A stretch of DNA of 64,000 nucleotides from Volvox africanus (GCA_030268105.1 BSDZ01000008.1:3162001-3226000); one strand, 5' to 3'; shown: positions 47,345-62,300, counted from the first letter of the stretch. Made by a program: numbers and translations. The notes: generated by a model from the sequence alone, not told the origin.

Positions 47345-50300
47345 ATGCTCAACGTTGTAGAGGTGATGAGTGTGACTGCTATCAGCAGTGCTACCCCGAA
47401 GCTTGCCCAAGTTAAGCAGTCGGAGCAAGGCAGCAAGGACGAGAACGCGTTGGAAGGGCCGTGTGCGACCCTGAATGGAAGTCTTACGGAGGCCGAGCCT
47501 GCCTTTGAGGACGAAAACGAGCAAAGGATGAGGAAAAGCAGGCCAACTCAAAGGAGGCCGATGCGTTGTCAGGTACCGCTAATCTTAGCGACGACTTTCT
47601 ATAAGCTAGAGCACGAGACAATAATCGATCTTCTCATACTGTTTTTAGTTTGTCCTTTGCATATGGGGTGCGAGGTTACGTCGACTCCCGGCGGGTTGAA
47701 CGAGAACGTTACAGTATCCGAATTAATTATATGAAGCTTTGGCACATGCAGGTGGATGGATGTGGAGCTGATTTGGCGCAATCTCGGAAGTATTTTCAGA
47801 GATATCGAGTTTGTGAGCGGCATCTTAAGTCTCCATCTTTACAGATGGACGGTCGCAGTGTCCGCTTCTGCGATCAATGCTCAAAGTTCCATGACATTTT
47901 TATGTTCGAGGGTAGTCGCAGGTGGGAGTTGCAATTCGTCCCGTTGACGAGCGGAAGTACTGGGGCGCAAGTGACGGTATCTTAGCAGCGCACCCTGGTG
48001 TTGCGTACATTGTCAGGCAACGATATTTCTGATGTCCCTAGCTCCTTATAAAAGGAACTAGGAACTGTTTGGAACTATTATGTTTTTGCGACCTGTGTTA
48101 CAAGTTGTCCTCGTCTGCATGGGTATTTTCCAGGTTTTCTTCGCCTCTGTGGGCCCTGGTTACAAGGCAGCCTGCACGTTCCTTGTCAGTGGTTCGCGGG
48201 GTAATTGTAGATCATAAATTACCTAATTCTTGTGCTGTAATTCTCCATTGTGCACCTGCTGCTGCGTGCAGGACTTGCAATGAAAAGCTGGAGCGCACCA
48301 GGCAGGCACGCAGCGACAAGCGGCGGCAACAGACAGAACAGGCCGAGCGCAAGGACTTGCGCACCAACGCCGGGTGGCAGTCGCCGGTGGAAGTTGTTTT
48401 GGGCCAGAAGAGGCAATACGACGAGGGGCCTGGTTACAACGAGAAGTACACGCAGGTGCATTGGCGCCCTCCAGCAATCACATTGCCACGCGCCCACCGT
48501 GACCCACAGTGACGCAAACCCTGTTGCGCTGTCAAATGCTAACCTGACAATTGCTGTGTAGTACTAAGTACCTGGAAAGAAGCGATTTGGGGCGATGTAG
48601 CGCCCCCAGTGTACGCCTGCAGCCTGTGCCATGCGTGTAGGCTTGAATATCCCCACAGGTCTTCTCCCTGCAAATCCGGTCCACGGGCTTGGGGTCTACG
48701 CCCACACCAACGCTTCCCGACCAATTCCCGTTGGCCTGTGCTGTCTTTCGTGATGCAGGAGGGCAGCGGTTATGTGCCTGTGGTGCCGAAACGCAACTTG
48801 TGGCCACCAGTTCCAGCGACATCGGTAACTTTGGCAGCGGCTCCAATATCTTGTGCAGTCCCGGCTTCAATGCTTTCATCCGTTGCTAACCAGCCGGATA
48901 CGCAGGTACCGTATGTAGGATCGGGGCTGCCATCTGCCGGGTGCTCTAGGCGGGGTTTGCTTCCTGCCGGGCGACCAGGCCCAAAGAGTCATAGGCGGGG
49001 TGGATTGAGGACCTTGAGGTAGGAGAGCTAAGGCCTGGGCCCACCTTTCGGTGCTGCGGGTAAATAGGAACAATCTAAAGCCGGCCAATCCAACACACTT
49101 CAAAACGATGCTTTCACCTCAGCCCGTCAGCCCGTCACGTATTGTTCTCTTCCGAATCACAGTTACACCCCCGGGTATGCACTGTTCGGTGCTGTGCATG
49201 GGTTACCAGGGCGTTCTGGCAGTCCACCGGGCCGCGCTCGCTGCTGTCGGGACTGGCGGCTGCACGACGGGAGGCGTGCAGATGCACTTGTCCGGACATG
49301 GGCATGGGCATGCAAATCGGGGCACTGGTAACTATGAGGGGGGCAGTGGCGGCGGTGGCGCAAGCAGCCGTTCCTCGTGGGATGATGGCCATCCGCATCT
49401 GCAGCTGTTGCGAATGGATTCCGTTTCCAGCCGTCCCGATGGCATGGACGGCAGCCAAGGTCACTCCATGGGGACTCGTAATGGTGGCGGCGGCAACATT
49501 GCCAGTGCCGCCCTGGAAAGCTGCGACCCAGCGGATTATCCGCACGTGTACACGAGCGGCGAGGTCCCTTGCATCCAACACGTCACGGGGCCGGGCGCCG
49601 TCGTGGCGATGGGGTCCCAGGCAGCGGCCTTCCTACAGGAGCTATACGGAATCGGAGGCGACGAGTTAAGAATCGCTGTAGGGCGTGGTTTGCACAGCAG
49701 CAGCGACGGCGGACTCGTGGCAGCCAGGAGCGTTGGCAATTTATTAGATGTGTGCAGTGGCCCGGAAGCCTTTCTACCTGACTCCGGTGGGCGATTGGCC
49801 TTGCAGAGGGGGGAGGCGCCGCACATAGACCACGCCCCACCTTTGCAGGGCCGCATCGGGAATGTTGAGCTGAAGTACGGAAATGGCAGTGGTGCTGGAG
49901 CAGGTGCTGGCGCATTTCTTTTCCCAGCCGCCACAGCTGTAACCGAGCACCGGCTTGGTACGCAGCGGCAGGCGCCAATGGCAGAAGGTGGTCGAGCTGA
50001 GGGTAGAGTGGTCACGTTACACAGCGAACATCGTGCACCACGTGGCGCCGGCACGGACACCAGTGGCGTTGAGATACGGTGTCGAAAGGATGATCTACGC
50101 CACCATGGACGCATCGCCTCCCACCCTGTCACCACTGTCAATAATGATGGTGGTGGTGGTGATGATGATGATGACGGCGTCGATGGGGCCATCGCAGCGG
50201 CGCTGCACGCTGTAATTGCCTTTCTGGTGTCCCGTCGTAGCACGGCACGACCGCAACACGACGCCATCGCTGCCGCGGTCGCCAGGCTAATGGACTGCAA

Positions 50301-51138
50301 GCAGAGCGGGGAAGCAATCGCGGCGGCGGAGCACCTCCTGTCTACCTTGCGTTCCGGCACAGGATCCAAGGGGCCGACACTTCGCCGCAACAGCAATGCT
50401 GCAACCGTTGTAGACTGTTGGGGAGGCGTTCGCGCTCCGTCCCATGTTGCAGGCGCTGGGCGTGCAATGCCCGTGCTTGACCTTACAGCAGATGCCCGTG
50501 TGCCCGCCCCATCGTTGGGCGTGCCACAAATGGTGTTTGCAGGTCGCAAGCTCGATTTTGGCAACGGCCCCGGTGGGTCTGGCGCAGATTCTTCCTCCTG
50601 GCAGGTCCGGCGTTTGCACCAACAGCTTATGTTGCAGCTCACACAGCCGTCCGAATCTGAGTACAGCATTCGCCGCTTAGGGCCCCACCTGTTTTGCCGC
50701 CAACAACCGCTGAAGCAGCAGGAGCAGCATGCTACGTTTTGGCAGGCATCCCCTCCTGACCTTAAGCAGCAGGTGCAGCTGGTGCTGGGAATTGGGACTG
50801 CCTGTGGTTCCACCGGCACTGCAGCAGCATCGGAAGCAACGATGGGGGCGGGGGCGGCAGCCGCGGCTGCTGTGGCGGCCGCAGCGCCACCGACACCTCC
50901 CCAGGTCCACCGGCTACAACTCGACGGCGCCGTTGTACAGCGTGATTCTGCAGCGACGGCCACCGGCAGCTATCACCGGAACAAATACGGCACTTCTGTC
51001 GACTTGGCGGCGCCGCAGATGCCATCGACTGCTGATGGTGAGGTCGGTATCATTGGTGATGGTCATGATGTTAGCGAGTTCCGGCACCTGCAGCACCTGC
51101 TGGGCCAGCTAGTAGCAGTACAAGTGCTCCAGCAGTGA
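47345..51138 (+). CDS. SBP-box (SQUAMOSA promoter-binding-like) transcription factor, about 885 residues
   Basis: Exons 47345-47572, 47752-47921, 48272-48455, 48759-48905 and 49210-51138 join in frame. The ATG at 47345 is the first after an in-frame TGA. The SBP domain spans residues 75 to about 150. Zinc site 1 is C75, C80, C97, H100; site 2 is C116, C119, H123, C135. The spacing (C-x4-C-x16-C-x2-H-x15-C-x2-C-x3-H-x11-C) equals that of plant SPL proteins. A basic stretch, TRQARSDKRRQQ, follows as the bipartite nuclear signal. The domain is split by introns after Gln76 and inside codon 133. SBP proteins bind GTAC-core DNA; in volvocines a known member is Chlamydomonas CRR1, the copper and hypoxia regulator, but this protein shows no other CRR1 feature I can see, so the target is unknown. 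The large last exon is Gly/Ala/His-rich (HLSGHGHGHANRG), with a DDDDDG acidic run and Gln-rich segments. Confidence 0.85.
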
Positions 51139-54100
51139 ACCCACAACCCTAACCGTCCTGCATCGATCAAACCCCACGAAAACGAAAACGAACACGGATA
51201 CGTTATGTCCTGTTCGACGTTATTTCGCGTCTTCCGCCGTGAAGACCCGCACTATCTGCAACGCATCCTGCTGATGGCGCATCATGCGCCATCGGACGAT
51301 TCTGGGCATGCTACATGGAGGAGGAGGAGGCTTCCGTCTAACGAGGAAATAAGTAACGGTGGCGGCAGCGGAGAGGGCGGCCTGCTTGTGGCTTGTCCAT
51401 GCAAATGGCGACGTGTGGAATGTATGGCAAGGGAGGTACATTTATAGTCCCCGGAGCAGCACAAGTAATGGCATGATGATGCCCAGCTCAGTTATTTAGT
51501 GGGGGCGTTTCCGTCTTTCCCGATGACGCTCTCATGGCTGTCTCCCTACATGACTTTCAGAACCAAAAAGTTCGGAGTTTTCGGCATGGAGCGGCTTCCA
51601 TGACTTTCTTGCGACTTGGTAACGGCGTCTCCGGTGCGCCCGCGATGCCCGTACTGCCATCAGCATAAGCGGATTTGGCGATTGCTCCTATTGCTTCGGT
51701 TGCTAATTCACGTCGATGGTGCGCAAGGAGTGCATTGTGCGTCATGGTCCTCTGGGCCTGGGAAACTGGCAGTAACTTACACGTGATTGTGTCTACTTAG
51801 GGTTTACTGTTAAATTCAACTACTAGGATTTAGCGCTGTGCCTTGCTCTGCTAGGATTCTGGAGAGGTTCATGCGTTCCACATCTTTGTACATCCGCCCT
51901 GTCCTACTTTCTTGCCGTTCACTACCACGCCGCATGTGCATGTGTTATCGGTTGCGCCGCGCTCTTCTAGCACCATTATTAATGCTATTCGTCTTATCTA
52001 CGGTCCCGTGTTAACGGAGTAGGGAGGAGGTAGGGTACCGGTCTACTGCTGCCTGTATGTCGGCTGCGTTGACGCGCGTGCGTGGCGCGCACTTGAAAGA
52101 CATGTATCATGGAATAGGGTTGCATCGCCGGGAAGGAAGACCGCCGTCTTCTGAGGTGTACGAGGTGTCTGTCTATTGCTGCGGTGCTCGTTTGTTATTT
52201 TTGGTTTCTCGCTCCATGTACCGCCACCTGGATCAAACCTAAGTACTCTTTTGCTTTTTTGAGGGTGGTTATCGGCTGCGGTGACAATTTGCAAAGGAGA
52301 CGCGGTGGAGAAGAGCTGCGGACGGAGGTGCAGACAATAATGCGATACCGATTGGGGCGGCACCGAGCGTCCTCTATAGGCATTTTGTGGGAAAACGTCG
52401 CGCGGTGTTGACAAATCTTCATTATATTTTGCATACTCAAATGCGGAACAGAGTATGTATCCTGTCTAATTTAATGCCCCTGCCTGCGGCTCCATATTGC
52501 ACAACGCAAACATAGGCCTGTTGGCGACGACTCCACCGAATGGGGAGGTTGGGGTGGGGTTCGGGTACCTGTGCTTACCTGCTGATCAGGTGATATGGTA
52601 GTGGGGAATACGACATACATATCATATATGTATGCATTCGGGAAATGGCGGGTTCTGGAAGAGTGCCGTTGCGACGATTCAACGAAACGTGTAGTGGAAG
52701 TGGCTGGCCTGTGGCGTGGGAAATAGGTTTCGATCTGTATGCCTGGCGATGGCGCATGGTCAGGTGCAATGTAATGCCCCGTGGCTTCGACGGTGGGCAT
52801 GTGGTTGTGGCGGACCTTGCTCTTGGCAGATGGTTTGATGCGAGAGCGGGAAGGATGGGGTTGATATGTGGCATGACGGATATGCAACGCAATGCCAGGT
52901 ATAGTCAAAGGGCTGGACTGGCCGTATGCACTGACTATGGACTGGACTGCACTGAACTGAACTGGCCGTATGTGGCCGTATGTGCTGAAGTTGTTGTCCA
53001 AACAGCCGGCATGTGGGCATTCGAATTGCCGCAGTCCGCTGAAATCGCCTGTGGGGGTCCGCAAGGTCCAGTACATGGAATGGGCTGTATAGATCAAGTC
53101 GGGAGGAGTGTGGCTGGAGTGTCCTTACTGTCGATGTTATACGGTGGGCAGGTCGGCGGATAAGTTGGTTAATGTACATTTCAGTAAGGGAATTATGGAA
53201 GATTAAGTGACGCAGCGTACGGCGAATATTACGCATGGGTCAAGGGTTGTGTTGGACATTCCTGTGGTGGCGGAACGGGCAGGAGCGCCGCAGCGTGGTC
53301 ATCACCGCATCTCGCACTTGACAGAGTCGAACCCGCCCTGCACTTGGGGTCCTTCCGGTTGGCCCTTGCCCCCGCTCCTAAAATGATGAACGACATCCCC
53401 GGTAGGCAGGGGCGCCACTGAGCAACTCACACAAGTGGCGCCACTCACAAGTATGCAGGAATGCTATTATCGATGCAAGAAAGGTTGTTAGTACGCAGAG
53501 ACGCGGATCGCCTGTTCATAGAAGTTCTAGAAGAGGTTAAGTTGATTTTGGGGTGCTTCGTTACCTGGTTACCTGGAAAAACCTTACTTGGGAGGCCGTA
53601 TTTTCCGGCAGTGTCGTGGATCATGGGTTTGTTATAACATTATACACCTAATTCATGACGTGTAAAGTATACTTTTGCTTCTGTGCATCCGAGGTACATC
53701 CGAGGGGTGCATCGCCCGGCCAGGTGCTAGCCAGCGTCAATCGCAGTCATGTGCCTCCATGTGCGCTTCCTATGCACTCCTCTGCATAGCTAACAACCCC
53801 TGACGGCTAGTTGCAAGCTACTTTCTCCCGATGCGGATTCTCACATGCTTCTCAACGCTGAAGAAGCGTAGAAGTGAAATGTGACTGGATCCGTTGGGAA
53901 CCCGTTGGGAGCCTAAGTTTCAACGACAGGCCGTTACTTACAACACCTAAACCAGGGTAACTCCCTTGATCTATATTTGTAGCACCAGTAATTCATGACC
54001 TCGTGTGACAACCTGGTGACAGCAGTGTTGTGTTGTGATCGGCTATCGCAGGTTTCATAAAGTCGGCAAAACCCCAAACTATAAAAAACACTGAAACTAT

Positions 54101-54272
54101 ATAGACTTTTTCAAGCCACATATAACTTTCGTCCTTAAATTGTACGGCCCTTAACGAATATGGTTTCGGAGCTTGCGTGTAATGGTTAGGCCTCAGGCGT
54201 CCACGGTTCAGGGTACTAGCAGCACACCTACTGTGGCTTGCAAGGTCAGGTGTACAGCGGCTCTGTGCCGAC
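51139..54272. other. Stretch with no recognised gene
   Basis: Begins with the 3' UTR of the SBP gene; the nearest plus-strand TGTAA seen is far away, at 52770-52774. A 172-codon plus-strand frame at 52645-53163 exists, but it includes simple repeated CTGGACTG/ACTGGCCGTATG words and no motif, so it is not called. The promoter of the M16 peptidase gene should lie near 54100-54270. Confidence 0.4.
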
Positions 54273-57200
54273 ATGCCACTTAAGACTTTACCACAGAAAA
54301 CAAGCTCTCCTTCGCCCTGTAAATTGAGGAAAGTCGTTGTCGCAGCTGTGTCGTCGCTTTTACCGTCAAACTTGCAAAATATGAAGATAACTAAAGCTGA
54401 TCATTTGCGAGAGGCTGTTATTAACCGCGGCGTCCAGCCGTTAACGACATGCTTTTCCGCAAACCAGCAGGGGAGCTGTTTTTCTCCTGTCAAACCTGTG
54501 TCTGATAGACGCGCTTATGAGTTCTTGACTGTTGGTGGCGACGCTAAGTCCCGCGGTGTGCGTTTTCTGTTGGCGTCAGACCCGGAGGCGGTCTTCGCGG
54601 CTGCTTGTCTCAATATGCAGGCCGGCTACTTTGATGATCCACCCAGTGTGCCAGGGTTCGCGCACTGGCTCGAGCACGCTGTGCACCTGGTGGGTCGGGC
54701 AGCGTGGGGTACATATTTGTCACCCAGTATGTAGCCGAAAAAGCAATTGCGGTTACCAGGTGATAGTTGCCAGGAGGCTAAAACCAGTTTGGTGATGGCT
54801 GGACGGCGTCTTGAACTCTTCTTCCTGCACAACATGGAAGTTATCTATGCTACGTGGGATTGCGACTCAATCGCCGATTATAACCGGCTCAATAACCCAG
54901 CCAAGTGGCAAATCTGAGCCTTGCCTCCCCGCGCTGCCAAATGGCAACTGTGAAAGTTTCTATCCTAGATCAGGTTTTGGAAAAGACGGAACTCGTATTC
55001 CCCGTGATAGGCGGCCAAACATAGCTTTCTCTTGAAAATCCAGCTCGGTTGTCTCCCCTCTCCCCCCTCTCCATCCTCTCCCCGTAAGGGCTCTATCAGC
55101 TCCCACGATATAGCGGCGCTGGATGTGCTGCCCGCAGCCTCGTCAGCCAAACAAGCAGGCCGTAATGCGCTGGGAGCTCGTGTACCCGCAACGTGCTCAG
55201 GGCCCCATTTGCACCCTTCCCCTTCCCCCTTCCCTTCCCCCCTCCCCATCGCGCTCGTTTTCCCTCGCCCTTACTGCCCCACATGCAACTTTCATTCCCG
55301 CCTTCTCCCCAACTGCCTCGCCACCGAGCCCAACCAAAGATCGACCTAATTGCCACTTGGTCACGAGTAAAGCCTGCAAATACCGACGCCGTGAAACCGT
55401 CAGTGCAGGGCAGCAGCCGCTACCCGGACGACAAGGACTACAAGTACTTCCTATCTCAGCACGGGGGCACCTCCAATGCCTCAACAGGTGACGCCGGGTG
55501 CTGTGACAGGGTCAGCCGGGGTACGTACCGCACCCGGTGGTGGTGCTATCACTCTTTTTCCTGCCTTTAACTATTGCCCTCCCTCCCCCTTTTACTCCTT
55601 CCCTTCGTCTGCGTCCTCTTCTTACCCCAGTCCCTCCTCCCCCTCCCCGTTATCCCCGCCACCATCACTACCACCATCACCTCCTCCTCCCGCCCTGCCC
55701 TTCCCCCCCTCCGTGTTGTTGACCCGGTCTCCCCCATTCCTCAGGTATGGTCCACACGTCCTACCACTTCACGGTGTCGTCCCCGCACCTGGGCGCTGCT
55801 GTGGACCGCCTAGCCAGGTTCTTTATCGACCCGCTGCTGCACCGGGACAGCATCCTTAAGGAGGTGGGCAGCCAAAATGCCGTTGGCGGGTGACCAGTTA
55901 GTCGAGCAGTTAGTCGAGCAGTTAGTTGTGACTGGTGAGGGAGAGGCTGTAATCACGGCAGCGGCGGCTGTAGCTTCATGGGTGGTCAAATCGGGTGCTC
56001 GTGCATTTGGTCTTCTGGTCCGCGGACAAGCATCTTTGCGGATCTGGGAAATCGTACCGCATCTCGTACCGTATGCCGATCATCACCGTAATGGATCTCC
56101 GTACTGATGAACTGTACGGTTTCGTTAACAGTTGGTTGCACACCCCGACGGTAAAGGTCGTTAGGGGCGAGATGGAAGAAGTGGGGGAGAGCGGAGGTAC
56201 TTAGGGTTTTATGAAGGTGAGGGGAGGTCTTACGTGTAAAGCCGCCACCAGCGGGCAGTCTGTAAGTCTGTAAGTCTGTAAGGCCAGCCCACGAGCCACA
56301 ATCCTTCACCCCGATCCCGCGACACCGCCTCCAGCTGTGCTCCAATATCCCGCGGCTAGGCTGAGAACGTGCACGCGGAGTTCAGTCGTAACTGCAACTC
56401 TGACTCACGCAAGCTGCTGCAACTGCGTCGCGCCGCCGCGGGCGGTCTGCTCGGGAAGTTCAGCACCGGCAACGCCGCCACCCTGCTCGAGCGGCCTGCA
56501 GCGGCGGGGCTGGATGTGCCGGCGGCGCTGGCGGCGTTCTGGCGGGAGCGCTACTTGGCGGGGGCGCTGTGCGGCTGTGTGGTGGGGCCGCAGTCTCTTT
56601 CGGAATTGCGGAGGATGGTGGTGGGGGCCTTCGCCGGAGTGCGACTGCGCAATGAGGACGGTGCAGACCCACGGGTCAGTGGGGCTCGACCCGATCAGGA
56701 GTACGGCACAGAGCTTCAAGCGCCGCATCCAGAGGCTACGGAGGGCGGGGGTTCCTTCGAGCGCTCGTCGCTGGCGGCGCGGGAGGGGGAAGTGGGGACG
56801 GAAGGGGGATACCTGGCATCTCTGTCCATTAGTGGCGGCGGTGGCGGCGGTGATGGCGTCGGCGGTGATGGCGGCAGCGGCGGCAGTGGCGGTGCTGCCG
56901 CTGCCGCTGTGCGGTATGACTTTGAGGACATGTGTACGCCGGGTCGGTTGGGTCAACTATTCCGCGTGTCCTCACAGCGGGAGCTACGGCAACTGGAGGT
57001 GGTGTGGTACCTTCCGTACGGCATGATGAACGATATCAAGTAAGGTGGGAGTGGTACGGAGTAACCAAAGAAAATCAAAGCAAGGCAGAGGAGGTGGTTT
57101 GCGGAAGTTTTGGGAGAAAACGGGGAAAGGGGGAAAGACACTGTGACGCTGGCGACGTTGTGTGTGTTAGGGGGGGAAGGTGGGGATGGACCGCGTGCTC

Positions 57201-59312
57201 TCCGTACCACGATGGTTTGGGTCCTACCCCCCACCCCCCACCGCCACCCCCACATCGCCACCCCCATCGTTTCAAGTAGACCACGGAGCCGGTGTCAACA
57301 GAAAAGAAAAGAGCCAAGATGCCGGCGGGTCTTCATCCGTACCCCACACTGCGCAGTTCGTTGGCTTCTATCCTGAAAGCACTTGCCCTCCAGGTCCTTA
57401 CACAGGTACCGGATGGTCTTTCCGTCTTCCTCACCCATCCAACAAACTCCAACGGAACCAACAAACTCCAACGGAACCAACAAACCTTTCCTCAGGATAA
57501 AGCCGTGGCGCTGGGCAGGTCACGTGTTGGGTCACGAGGGTCGCGGCAGTCTTGCAGCCGTACTGCGGGGGGCGGGACTGGCGCAGGAGCTCACCACCGG
57601 TTCGTTTGACGAGGTGTGTGTATGTGTGTATGTGCCTTTAGGGGGCCCGGGGGGGATCTGCGGGTTGCATTTCCCTTTTGTGTGTGGACTTATGAATGAT
57701 TCAGTCACTTATCTGCCCCCTCGCCCAGGACGTGCTGTGTTCCCCCCTCCTTCCCCCCTCCCAAACACACACGCATACACACGAACACATCCACAGGTCC
57801 GTCTGGGTCGTGGCTTCATGTTTTGGGGAGTGACGCTCACCTTATCGGGGGCGGGGCTGCAGCGCGCAGAGGACGTGATGCGGCTGGTATTTGCCGCCGT
57901 GAGGGTGAGAGAGGGAGGGAGGGAGGGAGGGAGGGAGGGAGGGTTAAGATAGTCGGTCCTCGTTGAACAAATAGTTAAGCATTTTGGAGTCACCAGCCGT
58001 GGGTGTGATGTCCGCCCTTGGGGGGCAGGACACTGAGGCTGCGGTTCAAGGGGGGGAGAGAGGAACTGGCGAATGGCCGTGATGCTCATCTTCTGAACTC
58101 TGCCGTACACAATCCCAACCATCATGAAGTCCAAGCTCTATAACACCACAATTGCCGTGTTGAGTATGTTTCGTGGCCACAAATAACCTGGGGCCGGAGA
58201 TCTGTTACCTGCCCAGCCACTCCAACGCCAACACACACACAGTCCTGCTCCACCACCACGAGCACCGCCTTGGACGAATTGACCCCGATTCATTTCTAAG
58301 CGCCCAACCACCAACCATCAACCATCAACCCACTCGCTGCCTGTTGGGGAAGGCCATGCGGTCGCTAAGTGAGGAGCAGCGGCGGGCGGTTTGGGAGGAG
58401 GTGGCGGCGGCGGCGGCGGTACGTTGGCAGTACCAGGACCGCACAGCACCGCTGGACTTGGCCAGAGATGTGGCTCAGAGGCTGCATTATTTCGAACCCC
58501 AGGTACGGCGCGGTGTCGTACGGTACGGTATGATGCGATGCGGAGCAGAGCGGTGTGGTGTGGCGTGGTGTGGGGCCAGTTGGACACTTCCCGTGTGTGT
58601 ATGGGCTCGGGGTCAGGGACGGGGACGGGGGATGTGGCGGGAAGTGTGTATTTATTCATTTTGACACCGGCCATTAAATCCTTAAAACCGGGCGTGTGTT
58701 TAACCCCCCTGGAAGGAGCTCGGGAGATTAGACGAACGGAACTTGCGTGTCGTACTCTTTGTCAAACCCTTCCACTCGGGTGCGGCTCCAGATCCTACCC
58801 CCTTGTGGGGCCCACACGCATCCCTGGACTCGGACTAGGACTTACTGCAGTCGGGCTTGTGTTGTTGAGTAGGTCCCTAGCCCGACAAGTTCTAATTACA
58901 ACCTTTGACGTGCCCCGGATTCAAATCCCCCGGATCACATATGCTGTTAGTCATGTGGAACAATGACGTTTTGTCCCGCATTATCGCAACATGCGTTCGT
59001 GATCTCGGAGCATTCACAACGTTACCTCGTCCCCCCCCCCGGCACGCGCCCCACCGGGTGCTTCCTCGTCCCGTACCTTGCTTAACATATTGTCATTAGT
59101 CCGTGCTGTCGGACAACGCCCTCCTGTACGAGTACGACAGAGCCGCTCTGGAGCGGTTCCTGTCGTACATCACGCCGGAGAACTGTAACGTGTACCTCAG
59201 TGACAGTTCCTTTGCGGGCCGTACAGATCGAGTGGAGGAGTGGTGCGGCGGGGTCTGGACAGGGAGGGAAGGAGGGAGGGAGGGAGATCGCGCGACAGGT
59301 ATATATGTATAC

Positions 59313-59368
<56 letters not shown>

Positions 59369-62300
59369 TTGTGTATGTGTGTATGTGTATTTTGTGCATG
59401 TGTATGTGTATGTGTGGACGCAGTTGGATCCTAAAAACGGAATAACAGAATTGGATTGGCCCCGGGGGGTGGGGACGATATAGCCGTACGAAGTACCTTC
59501 CCAGCGGTCAGTGCGGTTCTAATCTTGGACGAGCCAGGCTCTTACTAATGTATGTGTCGTGAGGGGACAAATCATTCCGGTGTTTAGCGAAGATCCTCGT
59601 TTACGACAGGTACGGCGCGCGGTACAGCAAGGAGCCGCTCAATCTTGATCTGTACGGCATTGATGCTTGCGACGCCGCTGCCGCCGCCAACGGTGGCGAC
59701 GCCGACGTCGATATGGCAGGCAGCCCGGAGGACCCGTACCCGCTACTCCTGTCCCGTCTGCGGCTGCCGCAACCGCCCTCCTGGGCCCTACCTGTGGATG
59801 TACGGCTGGTCTCAGAAGTTCCCGCCGACACCCCTGGCGTGCCTGGTGCCAACGACGGCGATGACGTCATCATGGCGTCGGAAGGCGCCCCCGGTGGGGC
59901 TGCTGGCGACGCCGCCCCGACGGCATCCGCGGCGGGGCCGCCGGCGCCGCTGGAGGAGCAACCGGGTCAGGAGCGGACAACTCATGGTAATGTCCCTCCC
60001 AAGCTGCTGGATGATAATGGGATTGTACGACTATGGCACCGTACAGACGTGTCCTTCGGAGTGCCCAAGGTACGACGTCGTAAATTTGGTCAAATTTGCG
60101 ACGTCCAGTAGAGCAATCTTCGGAACGCTCCCTCACCGTGTTGGCATTACAACCCCCTTTTGAACTCACCTGTATTTGTTGGTTGGTTGGTTGGTTGGTT
60201 GGGATGTCGGTTGATTGGTTGTGGTGGCTGCGGCTTGGTTCAATGCCTGTCAACCACTCAATCACGCCAACTCACCTTATCACTACCCCTCACCCACCCC
60301 CAACGTCACCCCCCCGTCCCCTGACTCTACTCCCCAACTTCTAACCCCAAACAGCACCAACAGCCCCGCCACCCCTCACCACCCCCACTCCCCATTCCCC
60401 GAATCGCAGCTCCAACCGACAAACCGACCAACCAACACATTACATTTTTTTCAAGAGAGCGCTGCCGTTTCCCAATTCGTTTGCGGCTGGCGGACTTAAC
60501 TTGTGTGGGATCGCCTTCGTGAGTCGCAACGCGAGCAGAAAACCCCGAAACCAAACCGAACTGAAACCCGACTCATTACCGGTACACCGGTACCGGTGCC
60601 ACTAAATTTTCCGCAGATCCACATGTTCGTCCACATCATCACACGGGCCGTGTACGACACACCCGCCTCGTGGGCTACAGCGCGTCTGGCGTGCCGCCTG
60701 ATGGAGGAGCTGCTACAGCCTGATGTGTACGACGCACAGTTAGTGGGCACCAGCTACAGCCTTTCTGCCTCCGAAACCGGTCTGCATCTCTCCTTTCACG
60801 GCTTCAGCTATGTGGCGGCTAAGCTGGCGGAGGTGGTGGCGACGGCGATGTCGAATGTGACGCTGCAGCAAGTGCAGGCCCGGTGCGCCGGTCGCTGAAC
60901 CGCAATGTGCTCTTGTTTGTACGTTGGTCTGGTCTGACCATCTGTTGGCAGTTGGGTCGGTTCGGTTGGGTTCGGTTGGGCAGTTGAAACTTCCCGCGTG
61001 CAGCACGGGTGCCATTGTTTTGCCATCATGATGCGTGATGGTGGCTGCAGTACGTCACTATCCGTTGCGCGATTCCACCAACAAAATTGAGGCCGCTATT
61101 GACGTGACCAAAACACTCTATCACGACATCTCTTCCTTCCTTCCCCATTGTGCAAAATCAATTGGTTCAACAGTTACGCCTTCGTCCATGGCAAGCTGCT
61201 CCGGTCGCTGCGGCTTTGGCGTCAAAACAACCCCGCAGCGCACGCTGAGTACGGCACTGAGCACGTACTACAGCTGCCGCATTGGCACGTGGACGAAAGC
61301 ATACTGGTACTGCAGAGGGCGATGGCACCAACCCCGCCGCCGCCGCCGCCGCCGCCGCCACTGCCTGTGTCGGCGCCACCGTCAGCGGCTGTCGTTGAGG
61401 CACACAGCCCTGCTGCTGCTGCTGCTGTTGTGGGAGAGGCCGTACGGCACGGTGATGGCGATCTGGCGGCGGCGGGGCCGGTTGCTGTCTGGGAGTTCCT
61501 CCGGGGGCTTGGGCGCGGTACGGCACTGGAGGTGCTGGTGTACGGCAATTCCACCGAGCAGCAGGCACGAGGTGAGGGGTGCGCTAAAGATTGCATTGAG
61601 ACGTTGAGGGAAGGCGGGAGGCGGGAGGCGGGGGGGGGGCGAGGGGGGGGGGTGTTGACGGGGAAGGGAAGGGAAGGTTTCCATGGTCACGGTCATGGTC
61701 ATGATCATGGGCCCCCCGGCCACCTGGCTCTGCCGGGTGCCGTACGTCTCCCGCCACCTGTGGGGAGGGGAATGCCGAATAGACGGGGACTGGCGCTGCT
61801 GTGGGGATGCGGGATGGGGAGGGTGTGTATGCGTCTTTCCAGGCGGGTTAGTGAACGCCAGATGCGAGAATGTAACACGGGCACCACACCCGCCGTACCA
61901 GCGCTGTAATCCGACTACACTTGCCCTCCTGCCTTTGCCACCGCCACCGCCACCGCCACCGCCACCGCTACCGCCACCCGCCGGTTTCGGTTCCGGCCCA
62001 GAGCTCTGCGCAATGCTCCAGCGCCACCTGCGACCCACGGGTCTCGGACCCGACGGCTGGCCCGCTACACGTATCCTGGAGCTGGTTCCGGAGGCATCAG
62101 CTCCTCCGGCCGGATGGGACATCCCATCGCTGCAGCCGGCGCAGAGCCCTGGTGCGGGTGGCGTGGTGCCGGGTCCCCGGACACTGAGGCCGCAGCCATT
62201 GGGGAGGAAGGTGGAGGACATGGCCGCGGACACACAGGTTGAGGTTGGGGGTGAGGTTGGGGGTGTCTCCCGCGGCCCCGGTACTGCGGCCGGGGTGGGA

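Noticed and set aside
52645..53163. 172-codon plus-strand open frame
   Set aside because: No domain and no splice context; part of it is made of repeated ACTGGCCGTATG and CTGGACTG words.
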